Of a stretch of DNA of 64,000 nucleotides, positions 38,403 through 49,975 are shown piece by piece. This stretch comes from Thiomicrorhabdus cannonii (GTDB lineage Bacteria; Pseudomonadota; Gammaproteobacteria; Thiomicrospirales; Thiomicrospiraceae), in NCBI RefSeq assembly GCF_013391695.1, contig NZ_JACBGH010000002.1, positions 186,001-250,000 on the forward strand, read 5' to 3'. The notes below the pieces were generated by a model, which saw nothing but the letters and a program-made list of their open reading frames with translations, was not told the DNA's origin and did no database searches. The stretch's first letter is position 1. Each line of letters begins with the position of its first letter. Both the position numbers and the translations under genes were made by a program.

Positions 38403-40364
38403 TTAGTGCAGTTTAGGCTCCCCGCTATCCGGGAGATCCTTGTCACCGCTTAAATCATCGGAAACCACTTCGTCAGATTTGTTTTCATCGGCCTGTTTTT
38501 CATCTGTTGCACCGGAAGAAGGCGTCGAACCGCTTGACCCCCAATCCTTAGGCTCTCCTGCCGGCAATCCCTGCATGATATTTTTAATCTGCTGTGCGTC
38601 AATCGTTTCATACTGCATCAAGGCTTCCGTCATAATCTCGAGCTTGTCGCGATTATCTTCAAGAAGCTGGGTGGCGCGAGCATAATTACGATCGATAATC
38701 GCGCGGATTTCCATATCAATTTCTTTCGATATTTCACCGGAAACGTTGGCATTACGCGACGTTCCCATGAACCCGCCCTTATCTTCCTCTTCGTACATCA
38801 ACGGACCCAACTTATCAGACAAGCCCCACTTGGTCACCATATTGCGCGCGATCATCGTCGCACGTTCAATATCGTTACTCGCACCGGTCGTCACGGCGTC
38901 CGGACCGTAAATCAACTCTTCCGCAATACGGCCGCCGTACAGACTCGACAACTGGCTTTCCAGCTTGCGTTTGCTGTAGCTGTAACTGTCCTCTTCAGGC
39001 AGGTACATGGTCACGCCCAATGCACGGCCTCGCGGCATGATACTGACCTTATAAACCGGATCATGTTCAGGCACCAGATAACCGACAATCGCATGGCCCG
39101 CTTCGTGATAAGCCGTCATGCGACGCTCTTTCTCACTCATCACCATACTCTTACGCTCGACCCCCATCAGGATCTTGTCTTTAGCTTTCTCAAAATCGGC
39201 CTGCGTCACCAACTTCTCGTTATTGCGCGCCGCAAACAACGCCGCCTCATTGACCAGGTTAGCCAGGTCAGCACCGGAAAAACCCGGTGTACCGCGTGCA
39301 ATCACCGCAGGGTCGACACCCTCCGCCAACGGCACCTTACGCATATGCACTTTCAAAATCTGTTCACGACCGCGAATATCCGGTAAACCGACCGTTACCT
39401 GACGGTCGAAACGGCCCGGACGCAACAACGCAGGATCAAGCACATCCGCACGGTTGGTGGCGGCAATCACAATAACGCCCTCATTGCCCTCAAACCCATC
39501 CATTTCAACCAGCATCTGGTTAAGGGTCTGTTCACGCTCGTCATTGCCGCCCCCCATGCCGGTTCCACGGCTACGGCCAACGGCATCGATCTCATCGATA
39601 AAAATAATACAGGGCGCATGCGCCTTGGCCTGCTCAAACATATCACGCACACGCGAAGCACCCACCCCCACAAACATTTCAACAAAGTCCGAACCCGAGA
39701 TGGTGAAGAACGGTACCTTGGCTTCGCCGGCAATGGCCTTGGCCAGCAACGTCTTACCTGTACCCGGAGGTCCGACCATCAAAACACCGCGCGGAATGTT
39801 CCCGCCCAGATTCTGATACTTTGAGGGATCCTTCAGGAAGTCGACAATCTCGCCCACTTCCTGCTTGGCCTCATCCGCACCGGCCACATCATCCAGCGTC
39901 ACTTTAACCTGATCACTGGTCAACATGCGCGCCTTGCTCTTGCCAAACGACATAGGCCCGCCTTTGCCGCCCATGCCGCCGCCTACGGAGCGCATAAAGA
40001 AAATCCACACGGCAATCAACAGCAGCATCGGGAACCAGGAAATAAAGATCTGCATCAAGACACTCTGCTCTTCCGGCGGATGGGCGGTGATCTTGACCTG
40101 ATTATCCAATAGGTCCCCCATCAACCCCGGATCGCCCGGATTGTAAGTCGTGAAGCTGCCGCCGCTGCTGTAAATACCGCGAATCGTCGCGCCTTCGATG
40201 ACAACCTGGCTGACCTGCCCTTTATGCACCTGATCGATAAAATCAGAATAATCCAAACGGCTTGACGCATTTTGCGACTGACTGCCGAAATGATTGAAGA
40301 GCGACATCAGCACCATCGCCACAACCGTCCAAATCAGCACATTTTTTAACATATCATTCTTCAT
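38403..40364 (-). CDS. ftsH: ATP-dependent zinc metalloprotease FtsH
   Basis: Membrane-bound AAA+ protease for quality control of membrane proteins and regulators. The 653-residue protein has an N-terminal membrane segment (about 6-26), a periplasmic domain, a second membrane segment (about 100-122), the Walker A GPPGTGKT, Walker [13 protein letters not shown], the SRH region and the zinc site HEAGH. The C-terminal tail is acidic and Ser-rich. Follows rlmE, as in E. coli. Confidence 0.97.
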   Translation of the reverse strand: MKNDMLKNVLIWTVVAMVLMSLFNHFGSQSQNASSRLDYSDFIDQVHKGQVSQVVIEGATIRGIYSSGGSFTTYNPGDPGLMGDLLDNQVKITAHPPEEQSVLMQIFISWFPMLLLIAVWIFFMRSVGGGMGGKGGPMSFGKSKARMLTSDQVKVTLDDVAGADEAKQEVGEIVDFLKDPSKYQNLGGNIPRGVLMVGPPGTGKTLLAKAIAGEAKVPFFTISGSDFVEMFVGVGASRVRDMFEQAKAHAPCIIFIDEIDAVGRSRGTGMGGGNDEREQTLNQMLVEMDGFEGNEGVIVIAATNRADVLDPALLRPGRFDRQVTVGLPDIRGREQILKVHMRKVPLAEGVDPAVIARGTPGFSGADLANLVNEAALFAARNNEKLVTQADFEKAKDKILMGVERKSMVMSEKERRMTAYHEAGHAIVGYLVPEHDPVYKVSIMPRGRALGVTMYLPEEDSYSYSKRKLESQLSSLYGGRIAEELIYGPDAVTTGASNDIERATMIARNMVTKWGLSDKLGPLMYEEEDKGGFMGTSRNANVSGEISKEIDMEIRAIIDRNYARATQLLEDNRDKLEIMTEALMQYETIDAQQIKNIMQGLPAGEPKDWGSSGSTPSSGATDEKQADENKSDEVVSDDLSGDKDLPDSGEPKLH

Positions 40365-40468
40365 GAGTTACCTTTTGGAATAACAACCACAATCTTTTAT
40401 TTCAAATACTTTACCATAAATTTTCATAAACTCGATTTATGAACAATTTATTTTATTAATCATTACGA

Positions 40469-41086
40469 TTACTTTTTACCACGTGCCAACAGGTAAATTT
40501 CCTTACTGCGCGGCCGGGATGCCTTGGGCTTACGGGTAATAACTTTTTGATATTTCGTCTTTAAGGTCTGCATCAGCTGCTCGTAACCTTCACCCTGGAA
40601 CACCTTCATCAACAGGTCACCACCCGGCTTTAAAACCTGATCCGCCAGTTCAACCGAAAGCTCTACCAGATACATGGCACGCGGAATATCCATGGCTTTA
40701 TTGCCACTCATATTCGGCGCCATATCCGACATAACCACATCCACATCGCGGCCGTCCAGGGCGTCCAGCAACGCCTGATAGACCTCATCGTCCTGAAAGT
40801 CACCCTGAATAAAGGTCACACCGGCAAACGGCTCAACCGGCAAAATATCCAATGCAAAGACTTCACCGCTGGCGCCGACCTTATGCGTGGTCCATTGCGA
40901 CCAGCCGCCCGGCGCAGCGCCCAAATCCACAACGCACATACCGGGCTTGAAAAGGTGATCTTTCTCATCGATTTCCTGCAGCTTATAGACTGCGCGCGAA
41001 CGCCAGCCTTCCTGCTTCGCTTTCATGACATAATGATCGTCAAAATGTTCTTTTAACCAACCGGTACTGGATTTACTTCTCGCCAT
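40469..41086 (-). CDS. rlmE: 23S rRNA 2'-O-ribose methyltransferase RlmE
   Basis: Methylates the 2'-O of U2552 in 23S rRNA. The 205-residue protein shows SRAVYKLQEIDEKD (catalytic Lys), the SAM motif VDLGAAPGGWSQ, VMSDMAPNMSG (catalytic Asp) and GGDLLMKVFQGEG (catalytic Lys). It is divergent from yhbY, the same relation as in E. coli. Confidence 0.97.
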   Translation of the reverse strand: MARSKSSTGWLKEHFDDHYVMKAKQEGWRSRAVYKLQEIDEKDHLFKPGMCVVDLGAAPGGWSQWTTHKVGASGEVFALDILPVEPFAGVTFIQGDFQDDEVYQALLDALDGRDVDVVMSDMAPNMSGNKAMDIPRAMYLVELSVELADQVLKPGGDLLMKVFQGEGYEQLMQTLKTKYQKVITRKPKASRPRSKEIYLLARGKK

Positions 41087-41146
41087 CTATTTAATTTCTA
41101 CTACAATATGTGTCATCTTTAATAATAATCACTGCTGGAATTTTCA

Positions 41147-41455
41147 ATGAGCCAACCTGAAAAACTCTCGATTAACCAAAAAAAATACCTGCGCGGTATT
41201 GCTCACGGTCTCAATCCAATCATCATTATCGGCGCCAATGGCGTAACCGAAAGCCTCATGGCGGAGCTTGACAGCACCTTAAGCCATCACGAGCTGCTTA
41301 AAATCAAAATCGCCTCTGCCGAACGCGAAGACCGTAAAGAGATGATCGATTATGTCGTTAAGGCAACCGGTGCACTCTTAGTGCAAAGCATTGGCAAAAC
41401 ATTTGTTATCTATCGCCAAAATGAAGAAACCAACGTACCACTACCTAAAAAATAA
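41147..41455 (+). CDS. yhbY: YhbY/CRS1-type RNA-binding protein
   Basis: 102-residue KH-like protein associated with pre-50S ribosomes. It has the CRM-domain pattern LSINQKKYLRGIAHGLNPIIIIGANGVTESL and a GxxG-like loop; the C-terminal FVIYRQNEE is typical. It is transcribed alone and ends at a strong hairpin. Confidence 0.94.
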   Translation: MSQPEKLSINQKKYLRGIAHGLNPIIIIGANGVTESLMAELDSTLSHHELLKIKIASAEREDRKEMIDYVVKATGALLVQSIGKTFVIYRQNEETNVPLPKK

Positions 41456-41473
41456 CCCTGCCTTTAGGAAAAC

Positions 41474-41495
41474 AAAGCCGGCAATGCCGGCTTTT
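41474..41495. terminator. Bidirectional terminator between yhbY and metZ
   Basis: Stem AAAGCCGGC (41474-41482) with GCCGGCTTT (41486-41494), 3-nt loop, T residues on the plus side and A residues on the minus side, between convergent genes. Confidence 0.8.
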
Positions 41496-41512
41496 CCATG
41501 ATCTCCAACACG

Positions 41513-42697
41513 TTATTTATTGGTCAATAATCTGTCCAAACCACGCGCCAAATCACGCTTGATATCCTCAATCGACTCCAAACCAACCGAAATACGGATC
41601 AGGTTATCCGTAATCCCAGCTTTTAGGCGGTCCTCCGGCGACACGCGTGAATGGGTCGTGGTTGCCGGGTGGGTAATAATGGTCTTCACATCCCCTAAAT
41701 TAGCGGTAATCGAAAGCATCTGAGTACTGTCAATCACCGACCACGCTTCAGGCTGACCGCCCTTTACCCTAAAAGTGACCAGGCCACCCCCTGCCGACTG
41801 CTGCTTCTGTGCTAGCGCATACTGCGGATGGCTTTCCAATCCCGGATAAAAGACCTGTTCAACCGCGGCGTGCTGTGACAGCCATTTGGCCAGTTCCAGT
41901 GCATTCTCACAGTGCGCACGCATACGCACCGGCAAGGTTTCCAAACCCTTCAGGAAAATCCAGGCGTTAAACGGACTCATCGCCGGACCCGCGGTGCGCA
42001 TAAAGCCGCGTACCGGTTCCTCAATCAACTCCGCCGAACCGACGACCGCACCGCCGATGGCACGTCCCTGCCCATCCAGAAACTTGGTGGCGGAGTGAAT
42101 CACAATATCCGCCCCCTGTTCCAAAGGACGCTGCAAAATCGGGCTGCAAAAACAGTTATCAACAATCAGCAGGCAATTATTGGCTTTGGCCAAGGTGGAC
42201 AAGGCTTCCAAATCGGCCACTTCCGTCAAAGGATTGGAAGGCGTCTCCAAAAAAAATGCTTTAGTATTGGGTTTGATCGCCTGCTGCCATTCGCCGATAT
42301 CGGTTTGGGAAACAAAGGTCACTTCCAAGCCAAACTTGGCCAGGTATTTGGTAAACAAGACCTTGGTTGTACCGAAAATACTTTGCGAAGAAACGACATG
42401 ATCACCCGCCTGGCACAACCCCATAAAGGTCGACAGGATGGCAGACATCCCCGAGGCCGTACCCACACACGACTCGCCGCCCTCCATCAGCGCCAGACGG
42501 TTTTCAAAGGTTCTGACCGTCGGGTTGGTGAAACGGGAATAGACGTTCCCCTTCTCCTGGCCGCTAAAACGCGCGGCAGCCTGTGCAGCGGAGTGATAAC
42601 GGAAACTGGACGTCGGGAAAATCGCCTCGCTATTCTCCTGCTCGGCGGTCTGCTCGTAGCCCGCGCGAACCGCAAGCGTTTCGATATCGTAATGCAT
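41513..42697 (-). CDS. metZ: O-succinylhomoserine sulfhydrylase
   Basis: PLP enzyme of methionine synthesis that adds sulfide to O-succinylhomoserine. The 394-residue protein has YSRFTNPTV, the PLP-binding DNCFCSPILQRPLEQGADIVIHSATKFLDGQ pattern with the Schiff-base Lys in SATKF, and SVGLESIEDI at the end. Placed after purF as in Pseudomonas, which supports MetZ over MetB/MetC. Confidence 0.92.
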   Translation of the reverse strand: MHYDIETLAVRAGYEQTAEQENSEAIFPTSSFRYHSAAQAAARFSGQEKGNVYSRFTNPTVRTFENRLALMEGGESCVGTASGMSAILSTFMGLCQAGDHVVSSQSIFGTTKVLFTKYLAKFGLEVTFVSQTDIGEWQQAIKPNTKAFFLETPSNPLTEVADLEALSTLAKANNCLLIVDNCFCSPILQRPLEQGADIVIHSATKFLDGQGRAIGGAVVGSAELIEEPVRGFMRTAGPAMSPFNAWIFLKGLETLPVRMRAHCENALELAKWLSQHAAVEQVFYPGLESHPQYALAQKQQSAGGGLVTFRVKGGQPEAWSVIDSTQMLSITANLGDVKTIITHPATTTHSRVSPEDRLKAGITDNLIRISVGLESIEDIKRDLARGLDRLLTNK

Positions 42698-42723
42698 GCC
42701 GTTTAATCCTTTTTTCTACGCGT

Positions 42724-44241
42724 TCAATTACCGTTATAAATACCAACGGGTTCCTGACCAGTTGCCTGTTTGGCTGATTGGGCATCGTCATTACGCGCAC
42801 TATCTATAGAAGCCAAATATTCGGGCGTAATGTCGCCTGTGACATATTCACCGCTAAAACAGGAGGTGTCGAACAGTTTGATCTGCTCGTTACCGGCACC
42901 CACCGCTTCCACCAGATCGTGCAGGTCTTGATAAATCAATTTGTCCGCACCGATAAACTCCGCTACCTCTTCAACCGTGCGGTTGCTCGCGACCAGCTCT
43001 GACGCCGACGGCATATCAATGCCGTACACATAAGGGTAACGCACCGGTGGAGCGGCAGAAGCAAAATAGACCTTATTGGCCCCGGCTTCACGTGCCATCT
43101 CAACGATCTGCCCCGACGTAGTGCCGCGCACAATAGAATCGTCGACCAACAAAACGTTTTTGCCTTCAAACTCCAGATCGATCGGGTTCAACTTCTGACG
43201 CACCGACTTCTTACGCAACGTCTGTCCCGGCATAATAAAGGTACGGCCAATATAGCGGTTTTTGATAAAACCTTCACGGTAAGGCACCCCCAGCTTGGAA
43301 GCCAATTCCAGCGCCGAGGTACGGCTGGTGTCCGGAATCGGCATCACCACGTCAATATCGTGATCCGGCCATTCGCGCAAAATCTTGTCGGCCAGCTTCT
43401 CGCCCATGCGCAGACGCGATTTGTACACGGAGATATCATCAATCATCGAATCAGGGCGTGCGAAATACACGAACTCGAAAATACACGGCGAATACTGTGG
43501 GTTTTCCGCACATTGCTGATAGAAAATCTTGCCGTCTTCGGTAATCACCACCGCCTCACCCGGCGCCAAGTCCTTTTCCAACTCAAAGCCAAGCCCGTCC
43601 AATGCCACCGACTCCGACGCGACCATATAGTCCGTTCCGGCGTCCGTCACGCGCTTACCGACCACCGCTGGACGCAGGGCGTAAGGATCGCGGAAAGCAA
43701 ACAACCCCATATTGGCGATCAGACCCACGGCCGCGTAACCGCCGCGCGCACGCTTATGCACGGCACGGATCGCGTTGAACACATCGTTATGGTCGATAAA
43801 CAGTTTCTTCTGCTGCATCAACTCGTGCGCAAACACGTTCAGCAGTACTTCCGAATCGGAATTGGTGTTCAAATGGCGCAGATCCTGACGCCAGATTTCC
43901 TGACTCAGCTGCTCGGCATTGGTCAGGTTACCGTTGTGCCCCATTGCAATGCCGTAAGGGGAGTTTACATAAAACGGCTGCGCCTCGGCACTCGAAGAGG
44001 AGCCCGCTGTCGGATAGCGGACATGCCCGATCCCCACTTTTCCGAACAGATCACGCATATGACGTGTCCGGAACACATCCTTTACCAGACCATTATCTTT
44101 GCGCTGATAGAAACGACCGTTTTCGCAGGTCACAATCCCTGCGGCATCCTGGCCGCGATGTTGCAAAATGGTTAAGGCATCATAAATTTCTTGGTTAACG
44201 GAGGCGCTACCAACAGAAACTATCCCGACTATACCGCACAT
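42724..44241 (-). CDS. purF: Amidophosphoribosyltransferase
   Basis: First committed step of purine synthesis. The 505-residue protein starts [11 protein letters not shown], so Cys2 is the glutaminase nucleophile without a propeptide. The PRPP loop is [14 protein letters not shown]. Typical context folC-dedD-cvpA-purF-metZ is kept except that cvpA is missing between dedD and purF. Confidence 0.97.
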   Translation of the reverse strand: MCGIVGIVSVGSASVNQEIYDALTILQHRGQDAAGIVTCENGRFYQRKDNGLVKDVFRTRHMRDLFGKVGIGHVRYPTAGSSSSAEAQPFYVNSPYGIAMGHNGNLTNAEQLSQEIWRQDLRHLNTNSDSEVLLNVFAHELMQQKKLFIDHNDVFNAIRAVHKRARGGYAAVGLIANMGLFAFRDPYALRPAVVGKRVTDAGTDYMVASESVALDGLGFELEKDLAPGEAVVITEDGKIFYQQCAENPQYSPCIFEFVYFARPDSMIDDISVYKSRLRMGEKLADKILREWPDHDIDVVMPIPDTSRTSALELASKLGVPYREGFIKNRYIGRTFIMPGQTLRKKSVRQKLNPIDLEFEGKNVLLVDDSIVRGTTSGQIVEMAREAGANKVYFASAAPPVRYPYVYGIDMPSASELVASNRTVEEVAEFIGADKLIYQDLHDLVEAVGAGNEQIKLFDTSCFSGEYVTGDITPEYLASIDSARNDDAQSAKQATGQEPVGIYNGN

Positions 44242-44329
44242 AGGGTCACTCTCTTTGTAATCAATAACTGTTCAAACGAACAAAAATGCAAAATTAAAAT
44301 AACTTTGCCAAGCGATGAGTCATAAAGGG

Positions 44330-44902
44330 TTATTTTACCTGCACAACTATCGCTTGGGTATGGAATGCTTTATCTATTTTTTGTTTATCTCGCTGCGCTT
44401 CATCACGACTGGAATAAGGCCCAGTACGCACCGAATACGTCTTACTCTTAGTAAATTCCTTGATCCACACCGGATAATCCCGATCCAGACGACCCAACAA
44501 CTCGTTCGCCTCTTTAAGCTCTTTGTAAGAGGCCACCTTGACCAGCCATTGACCTTTGACGACGTTCTGCACTGAACTTGGCTTGGCGGCCGATGCGCCG
44601 CTTGCAACGACTGCGGGCGCTTTCGGCGCCGATGCCGGCGCTTGCGAAGCGACCTCGGTTACAGATCGCTTGACGGAATCCGCCTCTGGTTCGGCCGAGG
44701 CTCTGCCTTCCGCTTGTTTTACAGGCAAGACATAAGCCTGCTCAACCAGCGGCCTGTCCATCTCAACCTGCTGTGACTCGGCACCTTGCGGCTGAAAATT
44801 TACCGGATGGCTATACCATCCGGGCACAATCAGGATCAACAAGGTCAACCAGATGGCCGCACCCAGCAGCCTGTATTTGCCTACCTCATCCATCTCAACC
44901 AT
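44330..44902 (-). CDS. dedD: SPOR-domain protein (DedD-like)
   Basis: Inner-membrane cell-division protein that binds denuded peptidoglycan at the septum. The 190-residue product has a short cytoplasmic start, one membrane segment (about 11-29), a Pro/Ala-rich periplasmic linker and a C-terminal SPOR domain (about 113-189, WLVKVASYKELKEANELLGRL). It starts right after the folC stop. Confidence 0.88.
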   Translation of the reverse strand: MVEMDEVGKYRLLGAAIWLTLLILIVPGWYSHPVNFQPQGAESQQVEMDRPLVEQAYVLPVKQAEGRASAEPEADSVKRSVTEVASQAPASAPKAPAVVASGASAAKPSSVQNVVKGQWLVKVASYKELKEANELLGRLDRDYPVWIKEFTKSKTYSVRTGPYSSRDEAQRDKQKIDKAFHTQAIVVQVK

Positions 44903-46228
44903 CTAAACACATTGCGCCTGACGATGCAGCGCCTCCAAGACTTGCGAAACCGTAAAGAAAGACCCCCACACCAGCACTTTCTTGGCCGGCATGGCTAGCG
45001 CCTCTGTGACCGCCTGCTCCATTGATGTGCATTTCCCGACCTGATCCGCAGACACGTCGGCCTGCTGCATCAGTTGCTGCAATCGCTCCAGGCTGCTGGC
45101 GCGCGGTATCTGCAAATCGGCCAACATCCACTTGGCGATATAAGGCGCCAACTGTTTGACCATCGGCAGACTGTCTTTATCATTCAAAACGGAAAACAAA
45201 CTGATATAAGCCTGACGGGAATCTTCCTGCGATGCCAAATAGTCCGCCAAGGCCTGCGCCGACTGCGGATTATGAGCCACATCGACCAGCCATTGCTGCT
45301 GGCCGGATGGCGTCACGACGGTGAATTGCTGCAGCCGCCCGGGGTGTTTAACCTGCGTTAATCCACTCGCCAGACTTTGCAGCGAAACCGGCAGTTGATC
45401 ACCGATACGCGCCAACAAGGCCACCACGCCGGCGGCGTTCTGCCATTGAAACTCGCCCAGCAAAGCCGGCTGCGGAAATTCAAACGCAGCGGGCCAATCC
45501 TGCGTCAAAGCGTGCTTAAAGGTTATCAACCCGGCCTGTTGAGTTTTCTGAAAACTGAAATCCTCAGCCAACTGCCACAAGGGAACCCCCTGCGCCGAGG
45601 CAAAGGCCGCAAGCGTTGCCGGCGGATGCGGATCGGAACACACCGCCGGCTTGCCTGCACGGGTAATGCCGGCTTTTTCCAACGCAATCTGAGCACGGTC
45701 ATCGCCCAGCCAGTCGACATGATCGACATCGATGGCGGTAATCAAAGCGGCGTCGGCATCCACCAGATTCACCGCATCCAGACGCCCGCCAAGCCCCACT
45801 TCGAGCACGGCAACATCCACCTTGTGACGTTTAAAGATCAACAGTGCCGCCAAAGTGGAAAATTCGAAATAGGTCAGTTTGGTTTGGCCGCGGATCGCTT
45901 CGATCTCCACAAAAGCCTCGACGATTTCACGGTCTTCGACCGGCTGACCATTGATTTGAATGCGCTCGTTAAAACGCAGAATATGCGGGGAAGTATAGGT
46001 GCCGACCCGATAGCCTTGCGCATCGAGTACGGCAGACAGCATGGCCACACTGGAGCCTTTGCCATTGGTGCCGGCAACGCTGATCACAAACTCAGCAGGC
46101 CGGGTCACCTCAAGGCGGCGGGCGACGTCACTCACCCGCTCAAGACCCAAATCGATCTCCTGCTGGTGCATCGCCAATAAACCATCAATCCAAGCCTGCA
46201 GGCTTGAATGTTGGGAGAGTGTTTCCAT
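44903..46228 (-). CDS. folC: Folylpolyglutamate/dihydrofolate synthase
   Basis: Bifunctional enzyme that adds glutamate to folates; Mur-ligase-like fold, 441 residues. The ATP loop is VAGTNGKGSS, followed by TSPHILRFNERI and LEVGLGGRLDAVN. Located between accD and dedD as in E. coli. Two interspersed-repeat copies lie within it, encoding TQQAGL (variable region) and TRPAEF (just before the P-loop). Confidence 0.96.
   Translation of the reverse strand: METLSQHSSLQAWIDGLLAMHQQEIDLGLERVSDVARRLEVTRPAEFVISVAGTNGKGSSVAMLSAVLDAQGYRVGTYTSPHILRFNERIQINGQPVEDREIVEAFVEIEAIRGQTKLTYFEFSTLAALLIFKRHKVDVAVLEVGLGGRLDAVNLVDADAALITAIDVDHVDWLGDDRAQIALEKAGITRAGKPAVCSDPHPPATLAAFASAQGVPLWQLAEDFSFQKTQQAGLITFKHALTQDWPAAFEFPQPALLGEFQWQNAAGVVALLARIGDQLPVSLQSLASGLTQVKHPGRLQQFTVVTPSGQQQWLVDVAHNPQSAQALADYLASQEDSRQAYISLFSVLNDKDSLPMVKQLAPYIAKWMLADLQIPRASSLERLQQLMQQADVSADQVGKCTSMEQAVTEALAMPAKKVLVWGSFFTVSQVLEALHRQAQCV
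45529..45546 (-). repeat. Interspersed 18-bp repeat, copy 11 (18/18)
   Basis: Perfect reverse-orientation copy inside folC, encoding KTQQAG. Confidence 0.95.
46088..46105 (+). repeat. Interspersed 18-bp repeat, copy 12 (17/18)
   Basis: Forward-orientation copy with one mismatch (A to G) inside folC, encoding TRPAEF. Confidence 0.85.
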
Positions 46229-46263
46229 GTAGCTACTTTTATGAGATGGCTAATATCGCCCTA

Positions 46264-47118
46264 TCAGGCTGGTTTGTTCAGCAGCATCTTACACATCGAT
46301 GCCAACTCGTCACGCAATTTATGGCGATGGATAATACGGTCAATCGCGCCGTGCTCCAGCAGGAACTCACTGCGCTGGAAGCCTTCCGGCAGTTTCTCAC
46401 GCACCGTCTGCTCGATAACACGCGGACCGGCAAAACCGATTAGTGCTTTCGGTTCGGCCACGTTGATATCACCCAACATCGCAAAACTGGCAGACACACC
46501 ACCCATGGTCGGATCAGTCAACACGGAGATATAAGGCAAGCCCTTGGCGCGTAAACGACCCAACGCCGCACTGGTCTTGGCCATCTGCATCAACGAGAAC
46601 AAGGCTTCCTGCATACGCGCCCCGCCGCTGGCGGAGAAGCAGATAAACGGACAGTTGCGCTCAATCGCTTCGTTCACGGCACGCACAAACTTCTCGCCGA
46701 CAACCGAACCCATCGAACCGCCCATAAAGTTGAATTCGAACGCCGCAACCACGACTTCCAAGCCATTGATGGTACCGACCTGGGTAATCAACGCATCCTT
46801 TTCACCGGTGGCTTTCTGGGCCTGACTGATACGGTCTTTGTATTTTTTCAGATCTTTGAATTTCAACGCATCAACCGGCGAAATCGTGCCGGACAACTCC
46901 TGACCGGAATTTTCATCCAGAAAAGCGTGCAAACGCGCTCTGCCGCCCAAACGCATATGGTGTTCGCACTTCGGACACACTTCCTGATTGCGCTTCACCT
47001 CGGCACGATACAGCGTGCTTTCGCATTTAGGGCATTTGGTCCACAACCCTTCAGGCACCGAACTCTTGCGCTCGGTCACCTGCTTGATGCTTGGAAGAAT
47101 CTTTTCAAACCAGTTCAT
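46264..47118 (-). CDS. accD: Acetyl-CoA carboxylase carboxyltransferase subunit beta
   Basis: Beta subunit of the carboxyltransferase that makes malonyl-CoA. The 284-residue protein has the N-terminal zinc finger ([13 protein letters not shown]...CPKC, about 26-48) and the crotonase-like core with [22 protein letters not shown]. The ATG at 47118 with GGAG upstream is chosen; a 15-codon upstream extension overlapping the trpA end is not family-like. It follows trpA by 13 bp. Confidence 0.96.
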   Translation of the reverse strand: MNWFEKILPSIKQVTERKSSVPEGLWTKCPKCESTLYRAEVKRNQEVCPKCEHHMRLGGRARLHAFLDENSGQELSGTISPVDALKFKDLKKYKDRISQAQKATGEKDALITQVGTINGLEVVVAAFEFNFMGGSMGSVVGEKFVRAVNEAIERNCPFICFSASGGARMQEALFSLMQMAKTSAALGRLRAKGLPYISVLTDPTMGGVSASFAMLGDINVAEPKALIGFAGPRVIEQTVREKLPEGFQRSEFLLEHGAIDRIIHRHKLRDELASMCKMLLNKPA

Positions 47119-47131
47119 TACTTTCTCCACC

Positions 47132-47950
47132 TTATAGTGCGTCAGCGCGGTCAATCGCCGCACGGAATTCTGTCATCTTCTCACCGACTGCCAGTTCAAT
47201 CGTATACAAATCCTGATGCGCATTCGCTTCGATCAGACTGACCAAGGCCGAACCCACAATCACGGCATCGCCCAACTGGGCCATCTGGAAAGCAGCCTCG
47301 CCATCGCGGATACCGAATCCGATGCCGATCGGCAGATTGATTTTGTCTTTTAAACGGTTAATTTGCGCCGTGACATCCGCCACATCCAGTTCTTTGGAAC
47401 CGGTTACGCCCTTCAACGACACATAATAAACAAAGCCGCTGCCTTTTTCATTGACGGCCGCCAGACGGGATTGCGGCGTGGTCGGAGACACTAAAAAGAC
47501 GCGATCCAAGCCGGCATTACGCAAAGCCGGCAAGTAGCCCACGGACTCTTCCGGCGGCATATCCACCGTCAGCACCGCATCCACCCCCACCGAGCTGGCG
47601 GCGGCGGCAAACGCCTCATAGCCCATCGCCTCAATCGGATTCAAATAGCCCATCAGGATAATCGGGGTGTTACTATCCTTCTCACGGAACGCACGCACAT
47701 ACTCCAACACATCATCCAAACTGACGTTATGCTCCAGAGCACGTTCCACCGCCTTTTGAATGACCGGGCCGTCCGCCATCGGATCGGAGAAAGGCACGCC
47801 CAATTCGATCATGTCGGCGCCTTTTTCCACCAACAGATGCATCAAAGCCACCGTCGCATTCGGACGCGGGTCACCCGCCGTAATGTAAGGAATCAAAGCG
47901 GTTTTGCCAGCGGCTTTCAAACTGGCCAGTTTTTGTTGAATTCTGCTCAT
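47132..47950 (-). CDS. trpA: Tryptophan synthase alpha chain
   Basis: Cleaves indole-3-glycerol phosphate to indole. The 272-residue TIM-barrel protein has [19 protein letters not shown] (catalytic Glu), VDMPPEES (catalytic Asp) and the phosphate loop GFGIRDG. Part of trpF-trpB-trpA-accD. About 170 bp separate it from trpB, holding a CTAACC/GGTTAG hairpin (near 47998-48016) and no gene. Confidence 0.97.
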   Translation of the reverse strand: MSRIQQKLASLKAAGKTALIPYITAGDPRPNATVALMHLLVEKGADMIELGVPFSDPMADGPVIQKAVERALEHNVSLDDVLEYVRAFREKDSNTPIILMGYLNPIEAMGYEAFAAAASSVGVDAVLTVDMPPEESVGYLPALRNAGLDRVFLVSPTTPQSRLAAVNEKGSGFVYYVSLKGVTGSKELDVADVTAQINRLKDKINLPIGIGFGIRDGEAAFQMAQLGDAVIVGSALVSLIEANAHQDLYTIELAVGEKMTEFRAAIDRADAL

Positions 47951-48117
47951 AATGTCTAAATTCTTTTCATCATTTTAAAAAACGACCGCAATTTATTCTA
48001 ACCGTTATGAGGTTAGCAAAATCGCGGCAAAAGCTCGGTGAAAAAAGCGCAGTTTGCTATAGCAAATGAGCATTTTTGAATCCAGCTTTTAACAAAGAGT
48101 TTGCAAACCGCAATAGG

Positions 48118-49323
48118 TTAGAATTTGAAACCTTCGATTTGGGCTATTGTATTCATATCCTTATCGCCGCGCCCCGACAGGTTGACGATAATCGTCTGAT
48201 CCTTACGCATGGTCGGCGCCAATTTGGTCGCATAAGCGATGGCATGGCTCGACTCCAGCGCCGGGATAATCCCCTCGAAACGGGTCAAATCACGGAAACC
48301 TTGCAACGCTTCCTCATCGGTAATCGCGACATAATTGACGCGGCCGATATCTTTCAACCATGCATGTTCAGGACCAACGCCCGGATAATCCAGTCCGGCG
48401 GAAATGGAGTGCGTCCCCAGAATCTGGCCGTGCTCGTCCTGCATCAAGTAAGTACGGTTGCCGTGCAACACCCCTGGCTTACCGCAGCACAACGGTGCCG
48501 CGTGCTTACCGGTTTCCAGACCGTAACCCGCCGGCTCGACACCATAGATTTGGACACTCTCATCCGGCAAAAATTTATGGAACAGACCGATGGCGTTGGA
48601 ACCTCCGCCCACGCACGCAATCAACGCGTCCGGCAGCTTGCCTTCTTTCTCCAGAATCTGTTCGCGCGCTTCCAGGCCGATAACCGCCTGGAAGTCGCGC
48701 ACCATCGCCGGATAAGGGTGCGGGCCGGCCACCGTGCCGATAATGTAGAAAGTGTCGTCGACATTCGTAACCCAGTCGCGCATCGCTTCGTTCAAGGCGT
48801 CTTTCAAGGTACGCGAACCGGATTCCACAGCGACGACGGTCGCGCCGAGCATTTTCATGCGCGCCACGTTCGGCGCCTGACGTACCACATCGTCCGCACC
48901 CATATAGACTACGCATTCCAATCCCAAACGCGCCGCGACAGTCGCACTGGCCACACCGTGCTGACCCGCACCGGTTTCGGCAATAATGCGTTTTTTGCCC
49001 AAACGTTTCGCCAGCAATGCCTGACCGATAGTATTGTTGACCTTGTGCGCACCGGTATGGTTCAGGTCTTCACGCTTCAAATAAATCTTGGCGCCGCCCA
49101 AGCTCTCGCTCCAGCGCTTTGCATAATACAAAGGCGTCGGACGTCCGACATAATCACGCAGATCATCACTGATTTCAGACAAAAACTGCGGATCGTTCTT
49201 GACGCTCTGATACTCCTGGCTGAGCTGTTCCAGCGCCGCCATGAGGGTTTCAGGTGCGAAAATACCGCCGTAAGGTCCAAAATGTCCGTGCTCGTCAGGA
49301 AACTTGGAGAAATCGATTGTCAT
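48118..49323 (-). CDS. trpB: Tryptophan synthase beta chain
   Basis: PLP enzyme that joins indole and serine. The 401-residue protein has [15 protein letters not shown] with the PLP-binding Lys, [11 protein letters not shown], and the phosphate-binding GGGSNAIG. Its start overlaps the trpF stop by ATGA (49320-49323). Confidence 0.98.
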   Translation of the reverse strand: MTIDFSKFPDEHGHFGPYGGIFAPETLMAALEQLSQEYQSVKNDPQFLSEISDDLRDYVGRPTPLYYAKRWSESLGGAKIYLKREDLNHTGAHKVNNTIGQALLAKRLGKKRIIAETGAGQHGVASATVAARLGLECVVYMGADDVVRQAPNVARMKMLGATVVAVESGSRTLKDALNEAMRDWVTNVDDTFYIIGTVAGPHPYPAMVRDFQAVIGLEAREQILEKEGKLPDALIACVGGGSNAIGLFHKFLPDESVQIYGVEPAGYGLETGKHAAPLCCGKPGVLHGNRTYLMQDEHGQILGTHSISAGLDYPGVGPEHAWLKDIGRVNYVAITDEEALQGFRDLTRFEGIIPALESSHAIAYATKLAPTMRKDQTIIVNLSGRGDKDMNTIAQIEGFKF

Positions 49324-49973
49324 TCCACTGTACTCATTACTTGTTGCATAAATAAGGTGACCTGCTGTGCAGATTTGACGCCCTTGCTCTGCTCAACGCC
49401 TCCGCTTACATCCACCGCCCAGGGCTTAACCTCAGCGATGGCTTGCGCTACATTCTGCGCCGTCAAACCGCCGGCCAACACGAGCGGTTTGGGAAAATCC
49501 TTCGGTATCCACTGCCAATTGAACTGCTCGCCGGTACCGCCCGGCACACCGGGCTTGTAGGTATCCAGCAAAAGCGCGTTCGCCGACGAATAGGTTTGTG
49601 CCAGCATCAACAGATCCGTGCTTTCCTGCATACGCACCGCCTTCATATAAGGCTTGCCGAACTGCTCGCAAAACTCCGGTGTTTCATCACCATGAAACTG
49701 GATCAAATCAATCGCCACCTGCTGCAAAACCGCCTGCACATAGTCAGCCGACGGATTCACAAACAACGCCGTTTTGGTCACAAACGCCGGCACGGCACGG
49801 GCGATTGACCCGGCCTGTTCAATTTCCACATGTCGCGGACTGGGTTCGTAAAACACCAGGCCGATCGCATCGGCACCGCTTTGCGCCACCATCAATGCAT
49901 CGGCCGGCGAGGTAATGCCGCAGATTTTAACACGTGTGCGCCGTGTTTTGACGGCGCTTGGAACTGAATTCAT
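49320..49973 (-). CDS. trpF: Phosphoribosylanthranilate isomerase
   Basis: Amadori rearrangement step in tryptophan synthesis. The 217-residue protein has [13 protein letters not shown] (catalytic Cys), [24 protein letters not shown] and DVSGGVE. Starts at 49973 or at 49985 (MAIAMNS) are both possible; the long open extension upstream is truA shadow. One interspersed-repeat copy encodes EQAGS. Confidence 0.95.
   Translation of the reverse strand: MNSVPSAVKTRRTRVKICGITSPADALMVAQSGADAIGLVFYEPSPRHVEIEQAGSIARAVPAFVTKTALFVNPSADYVQAVLQQVAIDLIQFHGDETPEFCEQFGKPYMKAVRMQESTDLLMLAQTYSSANALLLDTYKPGVPGGTGEQFNWQWIPKDFPKPLVLAGGLTAQNVAQAIAEVKPWAVDVSGGVEQSKGVKSAQQVTLFMQQVMSTVE
49808..49825 (-). repeat. Interspersed 18-bp repeat, copy 13 (16/18)
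   Basis: Reverse-orientation copy with two mismatches inside trpF. Confidence 0.7.
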
Positions 49974-49975
49974 CG

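Noticed and set aside
44330-44902. cvpA in place of dedD
   Set aside because: The product has one membrane segment and a SPOR domain, not the multi-pass CvpA pattern.
48076-49560. 494-residue open frame on the plus strand
   Set aside because: It is antisense to trpB, which has every family motif; the frame is open only because of codon bias.
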